NCBI GenBank assembly: GCA_963844865.1 | Contig: CAWJPY010000013.1 | Coordinates: 62,001-126,000 of the forward strand | Length of the DNA stretch: 64,000 nt | Direction: 5' to 3' | Source: CAWJPY01 sp963844865 | GTDB taxonomy: Bacteria; Acidobacteriota; Thermoanaerobaculia; Thermoanaerobaculales; Sulfomarinibacteraceae | Shown here: positions 1 through 8,641 of the stretch, in pieces | How positions within the stretch are numbered: position 1 is the stretch's first letter | Layout of the letters: each line of letters starts with the position of its first letter | Notes under the pieces: model-generated | The model's input: the letters and a program-made list of their open reading frames with translations, nothing else | Told to the model about the DNA's origin: nothing | Databases searched by the model: none | Position numbers and translations under genes: made by a program

Positions 1-482
1 CGGGCGAAGTCCTCTCTGAGGGAGCGCACAGTGCCCGGTGGGGCCTGGATGTCGGCATCGCTCCAGAACCAGAGCTCACCCGTGGCCCGTTGGGCGAGGA
101 TCCGCATCCAGGAGACCTTGGGGTTGGCGTGACGCCCATGAGGATCCGGATGGCTCACCAGCACGATTCGCGCCTCCGGGTGGGCTCGCCGGAGGCGCTG
201 GAGCAGACGGCCGACGGCCTCCTCGTCCCGCGCGTGACACCCGACGAGCAGCTCGGAGCCCCCATCCAGGTCGGCCGCGAAGGACGCCAGACCGCGCTCC
301 AGCAGGGCGAGCTCGCGCTCGCCGAGGGGACTCGGCAGGGCCTTGAAGATGCTGATTCGCCGCTCGTCCAGAGGGCCCGGGGCGGGGCCCCGTTCCTCCG
401 CGGTCCACACCAGGATTGCGGCAGCGATCCACCACGCGGCCCCGAGAGCGGTCCACACCGCCAGGAGCAGCACCCACGTCAT
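1..482 (-). CDS. GT21-like glycosyltransferase, N-terminal part (cut by window edge)
   Basis: The first 160 codons of a gene running leftwards out of the window. The ATG overlaps the stop of the upstream TVP38 gene by four bases (ATGA), so the two are translationally coupled. The product starts with one hydrophobic segment (about residues 3-27) followed by ISIFKALP, a nucleotide-sugar-binding strand, then LLVGCHARDE, ANPKVSWM and WSDADIQAPPG. This order (NPKV followed by an SDADI acidic motif) is that of family 21 ceramide glucosyltransferase / HpnI-type enzymes, which move a sugar from a nucleotide donor to a membrane lipid on the cytoplasmic face. The C-terminal QxxRW region cannot be seen. 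The acceptor is unknown; ceramide and hopanoid lipids are both possible. Confidence 0.8.
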   Translation of the reverse strand, partial: MTWVLLLAVWTALGAAWWIAAAILVWTAEERGPAPGPLDERRISIFKALPSPLGERELALLERGLASFAADLDGGSELLVGCHARDEEAVGRLLQRLRRAHPEARIVLVSHPDPHGRHANPKVSWMRILAQRATGELWFWSDADIQAPPGTVRSLREDFA

Positions 483-1255
483 GGGGAGGCGCGGCCCGAC
501 TTGGTCGCCACGGGCGCCGTCCCGCCGGTGGTGGCGGGGCGCACCAGCGGCTCCCGGTCGCGGCGGCGGCGGCGGCCGGCGGTGAACCACCAGCCGCCGA
601 GGAGGGCGTTGAAGAGGATGAACGCCGCCGCGTACCCGGCGCCGACCAGGGCGCGCTGCGACCCGTGGGTGGCCATCAGAGTCGAGATGAAGGTGGTGTG
701 GATGACCGTCGACGGCACCAGGCCGAGGAAGCTCGCGGCCACGAACCGGCCCACCTCCACCCCCGCGAGGGCGGCGCCGAAGTTCACGACGGGGAAGGGC
801 AGGGGCAGGAATCGGGTCTGCACCAGGGGCCAGAACCCGTGCCGCTCGAGCGCTCTCTCGGCCCGGCGCAGACGGTCCCCGGTCACCCGGGTGACGAAGT
901 CGCGGCCGAGGGCCCGGGCCAGGAGGTAGCTGAGGGCTGCCCCCAGGAGCAACCCGACCGTGTTGTACACAGAGCCTCGCACGGCGCCGAACACCGCCCC
1001 GCCCACCAGGAGGGGGGCCATGGGCAGGCCGAGGGGGGCGAGCACCACGTACAGGCCCACGAGCAGGAGCGGCGACCACCACAGGCCGCGCAGGTCCCCG
1101 AGGACCGTCATCAGGGTCTGCTCGTCGAGCAGGGTACCCAGGGGAGTGAAGCGTGCGAGCACCAGGCCGGCGCCGAGGAGGGCGGCGAAGAACCCGAGGC
1201 GCAGCCACAGGTGCGGGGGGATGCGCCGCGTTCTGCTGCCGCTGGGTGCCGCCAT
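479..1255 (-). CDS. TVP38/TMEM64 (DedA-like, SNARE-associated) membrane protein
   Basis: A 258-residue polytopic inner-membrane protein with about six hydrophobic segments. The centre carries the family's signature region: APLLVGGAVFGAVRG, then LLGAALSYLLARALGRDFV, then QTRFLPLPFPVVNFGAALAGV, with the basic and proline-rich re-entrant loops typical of TVP38/DedA proteins. Members are thought to flip or transport polyprenyl or phospholipid head groups; the substrate here is unknown. The start was set at the ATG preceded by GAGGAG with 6-8 nt spacing; the reading frame stays open for 313 codons further upstream but without family similarity. The downstream lipid glycosyltransferase overlaps by four bases, so both may act on the same membrane lipid. 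A TATACT -10-like box (1391-1396, minus strand) lies about 135 bp upstream. Confidence 0.85.
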   Translation of the reverse strand: MAAPSGSRTRRIPPHLWLRLGFFAALLGAGLVLARFTPLGTLLDEQTLMTVLGDLRGLWWSPLLLVGLYVVLAPLGLPMAPLLVGGAVFGAVRGSVYNTVGLLLGAALSYLLARALGRDFVTRVTGDRLRRAERALERHGFWPLVQTRFLPLPFPVVNFGAALAGVEVGRFVAASFLGLVPSTVIHTTFISTLMATHGSQRALVGAGYAAAFILFNALLGGWWFTAGRRRRRDREPLVRPATTGGTAPVATKSGRASP

Positions 1256-1683
1256 CACAGGATCTCCTCGCCGGGGGGCTCGATCCGTGTCGGCGGCGCA
1301 CGCTGCGCCCGAAAGGCGGCACGACGAGCCGACGTCTGATGCCCGGACCGAGCTGCTGGGGGCCTCGCCGCCTTCCGACGCTCCCCGGGAAGTATACATG
1401 CCGCCGTACCGCCCCCGGCCCGAGCCGCGCGGGTGTCGTGGGCGCGGGGAGGGAGGAGTGCGCCCTCCGGTCGGCGCGCGGGCGGATCGAGAATCGGGCA
1501 CGCAGAGCTCCTCCGACCTGCGCTCCCTGGGGAGGCGCTTCCGGTCGGGCTCCTCCCTCCGGTGCGGTGCGGAGCCGCTCGGCGCCGCGCCCGGCGGCAC
1601 TGGAGGATGTCCAGGCCGGGACCACCGGCGAAGCCCGGGCTCGACCCTGGAAGCGGCCCGATGGACCCCGCCGCCGGAGTCGC
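1256..1683. other. Divergent intergenic region
   Basis: About 430 bases between the TVP38 gene (minus) and a secreted-protein gene (plus). It contains a possible minus-strand -10 box (TATACT read on the minus strand at 1391-1396) without a clear -35. No RNA gene, repeat family or conserved reading frame was recognised; the open frames crossing it are extensions of the flanking genes in GC-rich sequence. Confidence 0.5.
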
Positions 1684-1689
1684 TACAGT
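1684..1689 (+). promoter_or_regulatory. -10-like box for a leaderless transcript
   Basis: TACAGT ends 7 nt before the ATG at 1697, and there is no Shine-Dalgarno sequence. Transcription would begin at or next to the start codon. No convincing -35 is seen. Confidence 0.4.
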
Positions 1690-1696
1690 CGATGAG

Positions 1697-2260
1697 ATGC
1701 CTGCACGGCGCACCTGGTTGCTGCTGGTGGCTGCGGTTTTCCTCGCCCTGTGCCCGGCGGCGGCGTCCGCTCCCCAACTGCCCGCCGGGCTGCAGAGGCT
1801 GGAGGGGCACTGGGTGTATGCCGGCGGAGACGACGAGCGCCAGGCGCGTCTGGACGCCATCGACGCGACGGTTCGACAGATGTCCTTCTTTGTCCGCTTC
1901 ATCGCCCGCCGCATGATCCGCGAGGCCACCGCCATCCCTCCCGGCTACACCATCACCGTCCACGACCACCAGGTGAGGGTGCGCAAGGACGACGACCGGG
2001 GCATCGCCAGCGGATGGGACGGCCAACCCGTCCGGGTGTCCGAGAACGGTGACGCGGCCACCCTGACGAGGGTGTGGGAGGACGGCGCCCTGCGCAGCCA
2101 CCTGCAGCGCCCCCGGGGGTCGGGCACCGAGATCATGCGACCCGAGGCGGGGGGCGCGAGGATGTCGGTGAAGGTCGTCGTGTCCAGCTCGCACCTGCCC
2201 TCCGACATTGCCTTCACCCTCACCTACCGCAAGACCTCAGGAGCCGATGCTCCTCAGTGA
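1697..2260 (+). CDS. Secreted protein of unknown function
   Basis: A 187-residue exported protein. The start chosen gives a clean signal peptide: MPARR, a hydrophobic stretch LLLVAAVFLAL, then a cleavage region after AAASA around residue 22. The mature part begins QLPAGLQRLEGHWVYAGGDDER and later has strand-like segments (YTITVHDHQVRVRKDD, TLTRVWEDG, MSVKVVVSSSHL), suggesting a small lipocalin-like or other beta-barrel fold. LEGHWVYAGG resembles the opening of lipid- or ligand-binding barrels, but this is weak. A TACAGT box 7 nt upstream and the absence of a ribosome-binding site point to a leaderless mRNA. The frame is open for 88 codons upstream, which look non-coding. Function cannot be assigned. 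Confidence 0.75.
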   Translation: MPARRTWLLLVAAVFLALCPAAASAPQLPAGLQRLEGHWVYAGGDDERQARLDAIDATVRQMSFFVRFIARRMIREATAIPPGYTITVHDHQVRVRKDDDRGIASGWDGQPVRVSENGDAATLTRVWEDGALRSHLQRPRGSGTEIMRPEAGGARMSVKVVVSSSHLPSDIAFTLTYRKTSGADAPQ

Positions 2261-2423
2261 CGTGCCGCGACCGGCGACGGTGGCAGTCACCGCTGCCCCT
2301 GCCCGCCGCTGCCCCCGCTCACCCGGGGAATGAGGCATCTGCAGATGGCACTTACGAGTTGAGAAGGTGGAGGGCGCGGCGCACCGGCCGCGCCCTGGGC
2401 AGCGGGCATCGGCTGGATCGGGG

Positions 2424-2429
2424 TAGAGT
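2424..2429 (+). promoter_or_regulatory. -10-like box for a leaderless transcript
   Basis: TAGAGT ends 7 nt before the ATG at 2437; no ribosome-binding site lies between them. Confidence 0.4.
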
Positions 2430-2436
2430 GGCAACG

Positions 2437-3264
2437 ATGAATGACGTACACCGATTCGTCGAGACCTTTCGGCTGGCCGCGCGCCAGGCGGGGGCGGTGG
2501 CGCGCCACCTCCAGGGGGAGGTGGCACGGCACGACAAGAGCGGTGAGGCCTCACCCGAAGCGGCTGCCCTCACCCCCGCCGACCTGGCCGCCCAGGAGGT
2601 GCTGCTGCTGGCCCTTCACGACGCCCTGCCCGGAGCGGCCGTGGACGCCGAGGAGGAGACCGAGTCGGTGAGGCTGTTCCCCGCGGCCGACCCTCGCGGA
2701 CCGGTGATGGTGGTCGATCCCATCGACGGGACCGACAACTTCGCCCGCGGCTCCTCCGCCTATGGCGTCATGGGAGGTTGGCTGGACGGCGGTGCGCTGC
2801 GGGCCGCGGTGGTGAGCTTCCCTGCCTCGGGCGAGCTCCTGTGGACGGTGGTGGGCGAGGGGGCGTGGCGCCAGGAGAGCTGGGGCGCGCCGTTCCCCGT
2901 GCGTCTGCCCGTGGCCCTGGACCGCGTGCTCGCACCCCCCGGCCTCGATTCGTCCCTGCGCGAGGCGCTTGTAGAGAACGGGCTGGTGGTGCAGACCAGC
3001 CGCTGCTCGGCGATGGACGGGACTGCGCCCGTTCTGGAGGGCGCTGCGTCCCTGGCGATGGCGCCCCTGGACCGGCGCCGGGCGATCCCCTTGCTGATCA
3101 CCCTGGTGGCCGGCGGAACGGTGCTGGTGGGCGACGGCCCCTGGCGCGGCGAGGACCCGGACGCCCTGCCCGTGGGGGCGCCGGTGATCGCCGCACCCAC
3201 CCGCGAGCTGGCCTCCAGGATCGCCGCCGTCGTCGGACGCAGCGGCGGTGATCAGCGGCAGTAG
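2437..3264 (+). CDS. Inositol monophosphatase / 3'(2'),5'-bisphosphate nucleotidase family
   Basis: A 275-residue soluble phosphatase. The Mg2+-binding motifs of the inositol monophosphatase superfamily are visible: AEEE (residues 71-74) and VVDPIDGTDNF (D94, D97, D100). The substrate could be inositol-1-phosphate, PAP (CysQ type) or fructose-1,6-bisphosphate. The third family motif, normally WDxAAG, is degraded here to APLDRRRAIPL: an aspartate remains but the tryptophan and the AAG turn are lost. Activity or specificity may therefore have shifted. The start was set at an ATG 7 nt after a TAGAGT box. The stop lies in a repeat-rich gap before the convergent nrdJ gene. Confidence 0.8.
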   Translation: MNDVHRFVETFRLAARQAGAVARHLQGEVARHDKSGEASPEAAALTPADLAAQEVLLLALHDALPGAAVDAEEETESVRLFPAADPRGPVMVVDPIDGTDNFARGSSAYGVMGGWLDGGALRAAVVSFPASGELLWTVVGEGAWRQESWGAPFPVRLPVALDRVLAPPGLDSSLREALVENGLVVQTSRCSAMDGTAPVLEGAASLAMAPLDRRRAIPLLITLVAGGTVLVGDGPWRGEDPDALPVGAPVIAAPTRELASRIAAVVGRSGGDQRQ

Positions 3265-3607
3265 ACAGCGGTCAGCGAAGCCCCGCTCCCGGAGCACCCG
3301 AGAGGGTGCCGGGCACCGTCTCTGACCTATCCGAAGTGACGCCTCTCGCGAGGCGCCGATTCTGTCGAGGCGTTTCCCGAGGTTGCCACCGCTGACACTT
3401 CCCCGACCCCGCCGCACGCTCGGCCGGTCCGGCCCACCTCGTGAAAGTGTCACCAGTGGCGCGCCCGAGGCACGCGCTCTTCTCTCAACGGCACATCTTC
3501 CACGCCAGAGGGACCCTGAACGCTGCCCGCTGAGCGCCGACGCTGCCGCCGAACGCAGCCGCCGAACGCGGATTACGGACGCGGCCGCGGGGAGGGGAGG
3601 GGGCGGG
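3265..3607 (+). repeat. Composite intergenic repeat, copy 1
   Basis: This gap between convergent genes holds no gene. It begins with a CAGCGG-type degenerate tract, then a GGTGCCGGGCACC palindrome (3305-3317), then the block that recurs elsewhere: GCCTCTCGCGAGGCGCC, ATTCTGTCGAGGCG, CCGAGGTTGCCACC (about 3340-3392). A later block, GTGTCACCAGTGGCGCG (about 3442-3460), is followed by a GCTGCCGCCGAACGC tract. Similar strings in the same order occur near 11.64-11.93, 23.13-23.28, 37.22-37.46 (inverted) and 56.96-57.23 kb. Confidence 0.7.
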
Positions 3608-5563
3608 TCACGGGAGGTCGCACACGTCGCCGTCGCAGAACTTGGCCTCCAGCTCGTGCTCGTGCTCCAGGGTCCCGCGCAGGGGCTCGAGCCGCCCGAC
3701 GAGGTCGTGGTACTGCTGCGGGGTGATCTCTTCGTACGGCGCCTGCTCGTAGCCGTGGCCGCTGGCGGGCAGGAAGGCGATGGCCTTGAGCCGGTCCTCG
3801 TAGGTCTGCAGCACGCGGTGGAGCAGCTCCGCCTCCCGCTCCGGGTCGAAGTCTGCGGTGCAGGACACCTGGTTGTCGGACCACCAGCGCTGGAGGGTGG
3901 CCGCCAGGTCCACCTTTTCCCACAGGGAGACCTGCCCCTTGCGGCGCTCCATGTGGGGCACGTGGATCGGGAACTCCACCACCGTGGTGCTCGCGGCATA
4001 GTGGTCCGGCTCCACCCGGTATCCGGCGCGCCGGCACATGGCCACCAGCGGGTGGCGGTCTGAGATCCGGATGCGGCGCACGTAGTACGGCGCGTGGTCC
4101 CAGTGGACGCCGGGCGTGGCCCCTGCCAGGAGGCTCACCGTGCCGGACGGCTTGACCGACGTCGTCTTGATGGATCGGGGGACGTCGAGCCAGGTCGAGT
4201 AGGTCTCGTCCAGGCGCTGCACATACCGGTAGGCCTCCTCGCACCAGCCCAGGAACCGTCGGTAGCCGAAGCGGTTGATGGCCTGGACGATGCCGGTCAT
4301 GGAGCAGCCGATGCGGCGGTTGCCACTCATGACCCGGTTCGTGGCCTCGTCCTCGGTGGGCACCAGGGTCACGGTCTTGGCGTACTGGAAGGCCACCCGG
4401 AGGGTCTGGAGATAGTCCTCGAGGCTGTTGTGATGGGCCGGGAAGGTCTCCACCAGGCAGCACAGCTCCCGGTCCCAGAGGGTCTGCTCCACGCACGGGT
4501 TGCTGCCGGCCGCGGCCGCGTCCGCGTGGTCCGGCGGGTCGACCATGCGTCCGTAGGCCCGTGCGTTCTCCAGCCACAGATAGCCGGGCTCGCCGTTCGA
4601 GGCGGTGCGCCGGGCGGCCGGGCCGTAGTCCATGCCCACCTCGGCGAGCACCGAGTTGTTGGACACCCAGCGGTACGCCTCCACCTTGGCCCGGTCGGTC
4701 TTGAGGTCGAGGAACTGCTGGTCCGAAGGATCGCCGAAGGCGATCTGGGCCGAGCGCCGGATGCCCCCGGCCACCACGCAGCGGCCCACCAGGTTCATGG
4801 TGTCCACGATCAGCCGCGCATCCACGGCGGTGCCCACCGCCGAGTCGTAGATCTCCTGGAGGCTGGTCAGCATCTGGCGTAGGGGCTCGGGCCCGCTGGC
4901 CGAGCCGCCGAAGCTCTCCAGGGGGGCGCCGGGGGGGCGGATCTCGGTGAGGTCCCAGCGCGCGGGCAGGGTGCCCTTGCCGACGTACGCCGCGAGCAGG
5001 CGGGACAGGGCGGCGCTCCACCCCTCGCGGCTGTCGCCCACGCTGTGCACGTCGTCGCCCCGGGCGGGCGCCGTGATGTGGAGGGCGCCCGTGCCGGCGG
5101 TGTCGAAGCCGACTCCCACGCCGAGCATGGCCATCTGGAGCATCCACACGAAGGGAGCGGCGTAGTCGTGGGCCAGCTCACGGGTGGACACGAAGCCGCA
5201 GTTGTTCAGGGCCGCCCCGCCGCGCTCGTACATGAAGCGGGTGCCCATGATCCACAGGCCGCGCCCCGGGGGCGTCCACTTGAAGCGGAACATGCGCTCG
5301 AACGCGTCCTGTGCCGACGCGGCGGCCCTGGTCTGGTCCCAGTGCAGCCCGCGCTCGGCGCAGTGGATGCGCTGCACGGTGGTGGCGCCCTCGATCACCC
5401 GCCGGCAGGTCTGCCACCAGCTCTCGCCGTCGCGGCTGTAGGTGCGCCGGAAGGTCACCCAGCTCAGGGGGCCGAAGCCCCACGGTACCGGCCGTGACCG
5501 GTAGCGGTCCACGAAGTCGTCGTCGAGGCGGAAGGTCCCGTGGCGGTCCACGTCCACGATCAC
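3608..5563 (-). CDS. nrdJ: Adenosylcobalamin-dependent ribonucleotide reductase (class II)
   Basis: A 651-residue enzyme reducing ribonucleotides to deoxyribonucleotides with a thiyl radical generated from adenosylcobalamin. It resembles the monomeric Lactobacillus-type triphosphate reductase (about 740 residues) and is rather short. Visible landmarks: NNCGFVS with the redox cysteine C122, GSNPCVEQ with C357 as the radical cysteine plus N355 and E359, ELCCLVETF, and a C-terminal FCDGDVCDLP with the cysteine pair that re-reduces the active site. The GTG start overlaps the ligA stop (GTGA), so synthesis is coupled to DNA ligase. No ATP-cone domain is apparent at the N terminus, so allosteric control would be of the class II monomer kind. 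No class I or III reductase is seen in the window. The enzyme works with or without oxygen. Confidence 0.93.
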   Translation of the reverse strand: MIVDVDRHGTFRLDDDFVDRYRSRPVPWGFGPLSWVTFRRTYSRDGESWWQTCRRVIEGATTVQRIHCAERGLHWDQTRAAASAQDAFERMFRFKWTPPGRGLWIMGTRFMYERGGAALNNCGFVSTRELAHDYAAPFVWMLQMAMLGVGVGFDTAGTGALHITAPARGDDVHSVGDSREGWSAALSRLLAAYVGKGTLPARWDLTEIRPPGAPLESFGGSASGPEPLRQMLTSLQEIYDSAVGTAVDARLIVDTMNLVGRCVVAGGIRRSAQIAFGDPSDQQFLDLKTDRAKVEAYRWVSNNSVLAEVGMDYGPAARRTASNGEPGYLWLENARAYGRMVDPPDHADAAAAGSNPCVEQTLWDRELCCLVETFPAHHNSLEDYLQTLRVAFQYAKTVTLVPTEDEATNRVMSGNRRIGCSMTGIVQAINRFGYRRFLGWCEEAYRYVQRLDETYSTWLDVPRSIKTTSVKPSGTVSLLAGATPGVHWDHAPYYVRRIRISDRHPLVAMCRRAGYRVEPDHYAASTTVVEFPIHVPHMERRKGQVSLWEKVDLAATLQRWWSDNQVSCTADFDPEREAELLHRVLQTYEDRLKAIAFLPASGHGYEQAPYEEITPQQYHDLVGRLEPLRGTLEHEHELEAKFCDGDVCDLP

Positions 5564-7623
5564 GCGCCGCCGCCCTTCCCCGTGACCCCCAGGAGCTCGA
5601 GGAACTCGGCCTCGTCCATGGTGCGGATGCCGCGCTCGGTCGCCGCCCGGGTCTTGCCGGCTCCGGGGTCGGCGCCCATCACCAGGATGTCGGTGGCGCC
5701 GGACACGCTGGCGGTGGCCTTGCCCCCCAGCCGGCGGATGGCCTGCTCGGCCTCCTCCCGGGTCATGGACTCCAGGCTGCCCGTGAGGACGATGGTCACA
5801 CCCTCGAGGCGGGAGCCCCCGCCCGCTTCGCGGGGGTCGATGCCGCGCGCTCGCAGTCGCTCCACGAGGCGTCGATTGTCGGGATCGTGGAACCAGCCGT
5901 GGATGGCCTCCGCCATGGTCGGTCCGATGCCTTCCAGCTCCAGCAGATCCTCCTCGGAGGCGTCGGCCATGGCCGCCAGGGAGCCGAAAGCGAGGGCCAG
6001 GTCGGTGGCCACGGAGCGCCCCACCTGGGGGATGCCGAGCCCGAAGACGAGCCGGGGAAGGGTGACCTTGTCGCGCGACCTGGCGATGGCCTCCACCAGG
6101 TTGGACGCGCTCTTGGCCGCCATCCTGTCGAGGCCCTCGAGGTCCCCCGGCTCGAGGTCGAAGAGATCCGCCACGTCCGACACCGTGCCCCGCTGGACGA
6201 GCTGGACCACCACCTTCTCCCCGAGCCCGTCGATGTCCAGGGCGTGGCGCGATCCGAAGTGGCGGATGCGTTGGGCCAGCTGGGCCGGGCAGGAGGGGTT
6301 GGTGCAGCGGGCGGCGGCCTCGCCCTCGGGCTTGACCACCTCGCTGCCACACACGGGGCAGGTGTCCGGCAGCCGGTAGCGCTGCTCGTTGCCCGAGCGC
6401 TCTGCGGTGAGGACCTCCACCACATGAGGAATGACGTCGCCGGCCCGCTCCACCACCACCGCGTCCCCGATGCGAATGTCCTTGCGGTCGATCTCGTCCT
6501 GGTTGTGGAGGCTGGCGTTGGTGACCTCCACGCCGCCGATGTTGACGGCCTGGAGACGGGCCACCGGGGTGAGCACACCGGTGCGTCCCACGTTGGCCTG
6601 GATGTCGAGGATGCGCGTCGTCGCCCGCCGGGGGGCGAACTTCCACGCCACCGCCCAGCGGGGGTTGGCGGCCCGGACGCCCATGGCCTCCTGGCCCGCG
6701 AGATCGTCCACCTTGAACACGCAGCCGTCGATCTCGTAGTCCAGGCTCTCCCGCATCTCGCCGATGTCGGAGAACCACGCCACCGCGTCGTCGACGGTCG
6801 TGAAGCGGCGGATCAGGGGGTTGGTCTTCAACCCCAGGTTCCTCATCAGGTCCAGGCACTGCCAGTGGGAGCCGGGTCGCGAGCTGGAGGAGGGGGCGAT
6901 CTCCCAGAAGAAGATCCGCAGCGGTCGTCGAGCGGTGACCTTCGAGTCGAGCTGGCGCAGGCTGCCGGCGGCGGCGTTGCGGGGGTTGGCGAAGGCCTTC
7001 TCTCCGGCCTCTTCCTGCCGCCGGTTGAAGGCCGCGAACTCGCCCCTGGCCATGTACACCTCACCCCGCACCACGAGGTGGTGGGGGACGGGGGCGTCGC
7101 CCGTCCCCTGCAGGCGCAGCAGCACCTCGGGAATGGTGCGGACGTTGTCGGTGACGTCCTCGCCGACGGCGCCGTCGCCGCGGGTGGCGGCCGAGGCCAG
7201 GGAGCCTTCGTCGTAGACCAGCTCGATGCTGAGGCCGTCGTACTTCGGCTCGCCGACCACGACCAGCGGGGAACGGGCCACCTCCGAGGCGCAGGTGCGC
7301 CAGAAGCTGAGGAAGGCCTCCTCCTCGTGGATGGACTGCAGGCTCATCATCCGGCTCTCGTGGGGGATGGTCCCCAGCTCCTCCCGGGGCGGCGCCCCCA
7401 CCTTCTGCGTCGGGCTGTCCGGTGTCGCAAGGTCCGGGTACCGCGCCTCGATGGCTTGCAGCTCGGCCATGAGCCGGTCGTAGTCGGCGTCCGGGACCTC
7501 GGGGTCGTCGAGCACGTAGTAGCGGTAGTCGTGGTGGGAGATCTCGCTCCTGAGCTCTGAGGCCCGCGCCCGGGCTTCGCTCTCGGTCATGTCCTCGACG
7601 TTGCCGAATCCGGCTGCGCTCAC
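5560..7623 (-). CDS. ligA: NAD+-dependent DNA ligase
   Basis: The replicative and repair ligase, 687 residues, the usual length. Domains in order: Ia/adenylation domain with HHDYRYYVLDDPEVPDADYD for NMN recognition and the adenylated lysine K127 in GEPKYDGLSIE; OB fold with NVGRTGVLTPVA; a four-cysteine zinc finger (CPVC ... CTNPSC); helix-hairpin-helix repeats (LDIDGLGEKVV, LLELEGIGPTMAEAI); and a C-terminal BRCT domain (about 600-687). The GTG start was chosen because GGAGG lies 6 nt before it; an internal ATG 11 codons later lacks such a site. It overlaps nrdJ downstream by four bases, forming a DNA-precursor/DNA-sealing unit. Confidence 0.97.
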   Translation of the reverse strand: MSAAGFGNVEDMTESEARARASELRSEISHHDYRYYVLDDPEVPDADYDRLMAELQAIEARYPDLATPDSPTQKVGAPPREELGTIPHESRMMSLQSIHEEEAFLSFWRTCASEVARSPLVVVGEPKYDGLSIELVYDEGSLASAATRGDGAVGEDVTDNVRTIPEVLLRLQGTGDAPVPHHLVVRGEVYMARGEFAAFNRRQEEAGEKAFANPRNAAAGSLRQLDSKVTARRPLRIFFWEIAPSSSSRPGSHWQCLDLMRNLGLKTNPLIRRFTTVDDAVAWFSDIGEMRESLDYEIDGCVFKVDDLAGQEAMGVRAANPRWAVAWKFAPRRATTRILDIQANVGRTGVLTPVARLQAVNIGGVEVTNASLHNQDEIDRKDIRIGDAVVVERAGDVIPHVVEVLTAERSGNEQRYRLPDTCPVCGSEVVKPEGEAAARCTNPSCPAQLAQRIRHFGSRHALDIDGLGEKVVVQLVQRGTVSDVADLFDLEPGDLEGLDRMAAKSASNLVEAIARSRDKVTLPRLVFGLGIPQVGRSVATDLALAFGSLAAMADASEEDLLELEGIGPTMAEAIHGWFHDPDNRRLVERLRARGIDPREAGGGSRLEGVTIVLTGSLESMTREEAEQAIRRLGGKATASVSGATDILVMGADPGAGKTRAATERGIRTMDEAEFLELLGVTGKGGGA

Positions 7624-7780
7624 CGCTCACCTCCGCGCCAGGGTCTTGCCGAACCGTCGCCCGGTGCGGGCGTTGGCGACGTCGCCCCGGCCCACCCGAC
7701 CCGGCGATCCGCGTCCGCCCGCCGTTTCCCTAGATGTAAGGCTCCGCGCCCACCGGGTTGTTCCTGGGGGGGCAGCGGCC

Positions 7781-8554
7781 TCACGGGAGGCGGACCGCCT
7801 GGAGGATCAGGCGCGGGCTCCGGGGACCGAACGGATGCCCGCGGTAGTCGCCCAGCGCGTCCACGACGTCGAAGCCGGCGTCATAGAGCATCCCCTCGAT
7901 CTCCCCGCGTGCGACGCGCGCCAGATCGAACTCCGCGACCCGTGCCTCCACCAGGCGGTCGTCCGCGAAACGCCGCACCTGGTAGCTGTAGCGGACCCTG
8001 GTGACGGGTCGCGCCGGGTCCGCCGTCTCGTCGGCGGTCTTGGTCACCAGGTGGTAGGAGGGCGAGAGCACGAAGCTCGAGGTGGTGGTGCGGCGTCCGG
8101 GCGCCGGGGTCGCCGCCGGCGCGGGCAGGTCCACGATCAGAAGGGCGCCGGGCTCGAGGTGGTGGGCCAGCCGCATCAGGCACGCGGCCCGATCCGACGG
8201 CTCGGGAAGGAGTGCCAGCCCCGAAAACGGGATGAGGGCGGCCCCGAAGCGGCGCGGGAAGTGGAAGTCACGCATGTCCTGGCGGGAGAAGCGGAGGCGC
8301 AGGGCGGTCTCGGGCGGCAGGGATCGGCGTCGGCGGCGCGCGCGCCCGAGCATGACCGGCGAGAGGTCCAGCCCCGTCACCCGGTATCCGGCGGCGGCCA
8401 GGGGCACGGCGACCCGCCCGCTCCCACACGCCAGCTCGAGGACCGGTCCCCGGACCCTCGCCGTGGCCAGGCGCGTTAGGTAGAGGTCCACGTCGGCGGT
8501 GAACAGCCGGTACTCGCCGTCATAGAGCCTCGCCAGAGAGCCGAACGCGTCCAT
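7781..8554 (-). CDS. Class I SAM-dependent methyltransferase
   Basis: A 257-residue cytosolic methyltransferase. The SAM-binding Rossmann motifs are clear: VLELACGSGRVAVPLAAAG (motif I, about residues 38-56), GLDLSPVMLGRAR (acidic loop), FSRQDMRDF and the post-motif IPFSGLALL. The C-terminal half holds SFVLSPSYHLVTKTADE and a run of beta strands, as in methyltransferase type 11/25 proteins acting on small molecules. The start is supported by CAGGAGG 3 nt upstream. It is divergent from the kinase-RNase Z fusion gene across 87 bp, so the two may share a promoter region. The substrate is unknown. Confidence 0.8.
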   Translation of the reverse strand: MDAFGSLARLYDGEYRLFTADVDLYLTRLATARVRGPVLELACGSGRVAVPLAAAGYRVTGLDLSPVMLGRARRRRRSLPPETALRLRFSRQDMRDFHFPRRFGAALIPFSGLALLPEPSDRAACLMRLAHHLEPGALLIVDLPAPAATPAPGRRTTTSSFVLSPSYHLVTKTADETADPARPVTRVRYSYQVRRFADDRLVEARVAEFDLARVARGEIEGMLYDAGFDVVDALGDYRGHPFGPRSPRLILQAVRLP

Positions 8555-8641
8555 CCGCCTCCTGACCCGCCTCCGGGCCGCGCGGCGAAAGTATGCACCG
8601 TTTCCGTCCCCTGGCAAGGGGGGTATGGTGGGGCCCGCGGC

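Noticed and set aside
479..2194. Long open frames on the opposite strand or in other frames of real genes (several above 500 codons)
   Set aside because: At about 70 percent GC stop codons are rare; these frames give arginine/proline-rich products without motifs and overlap genes with clear family matches.
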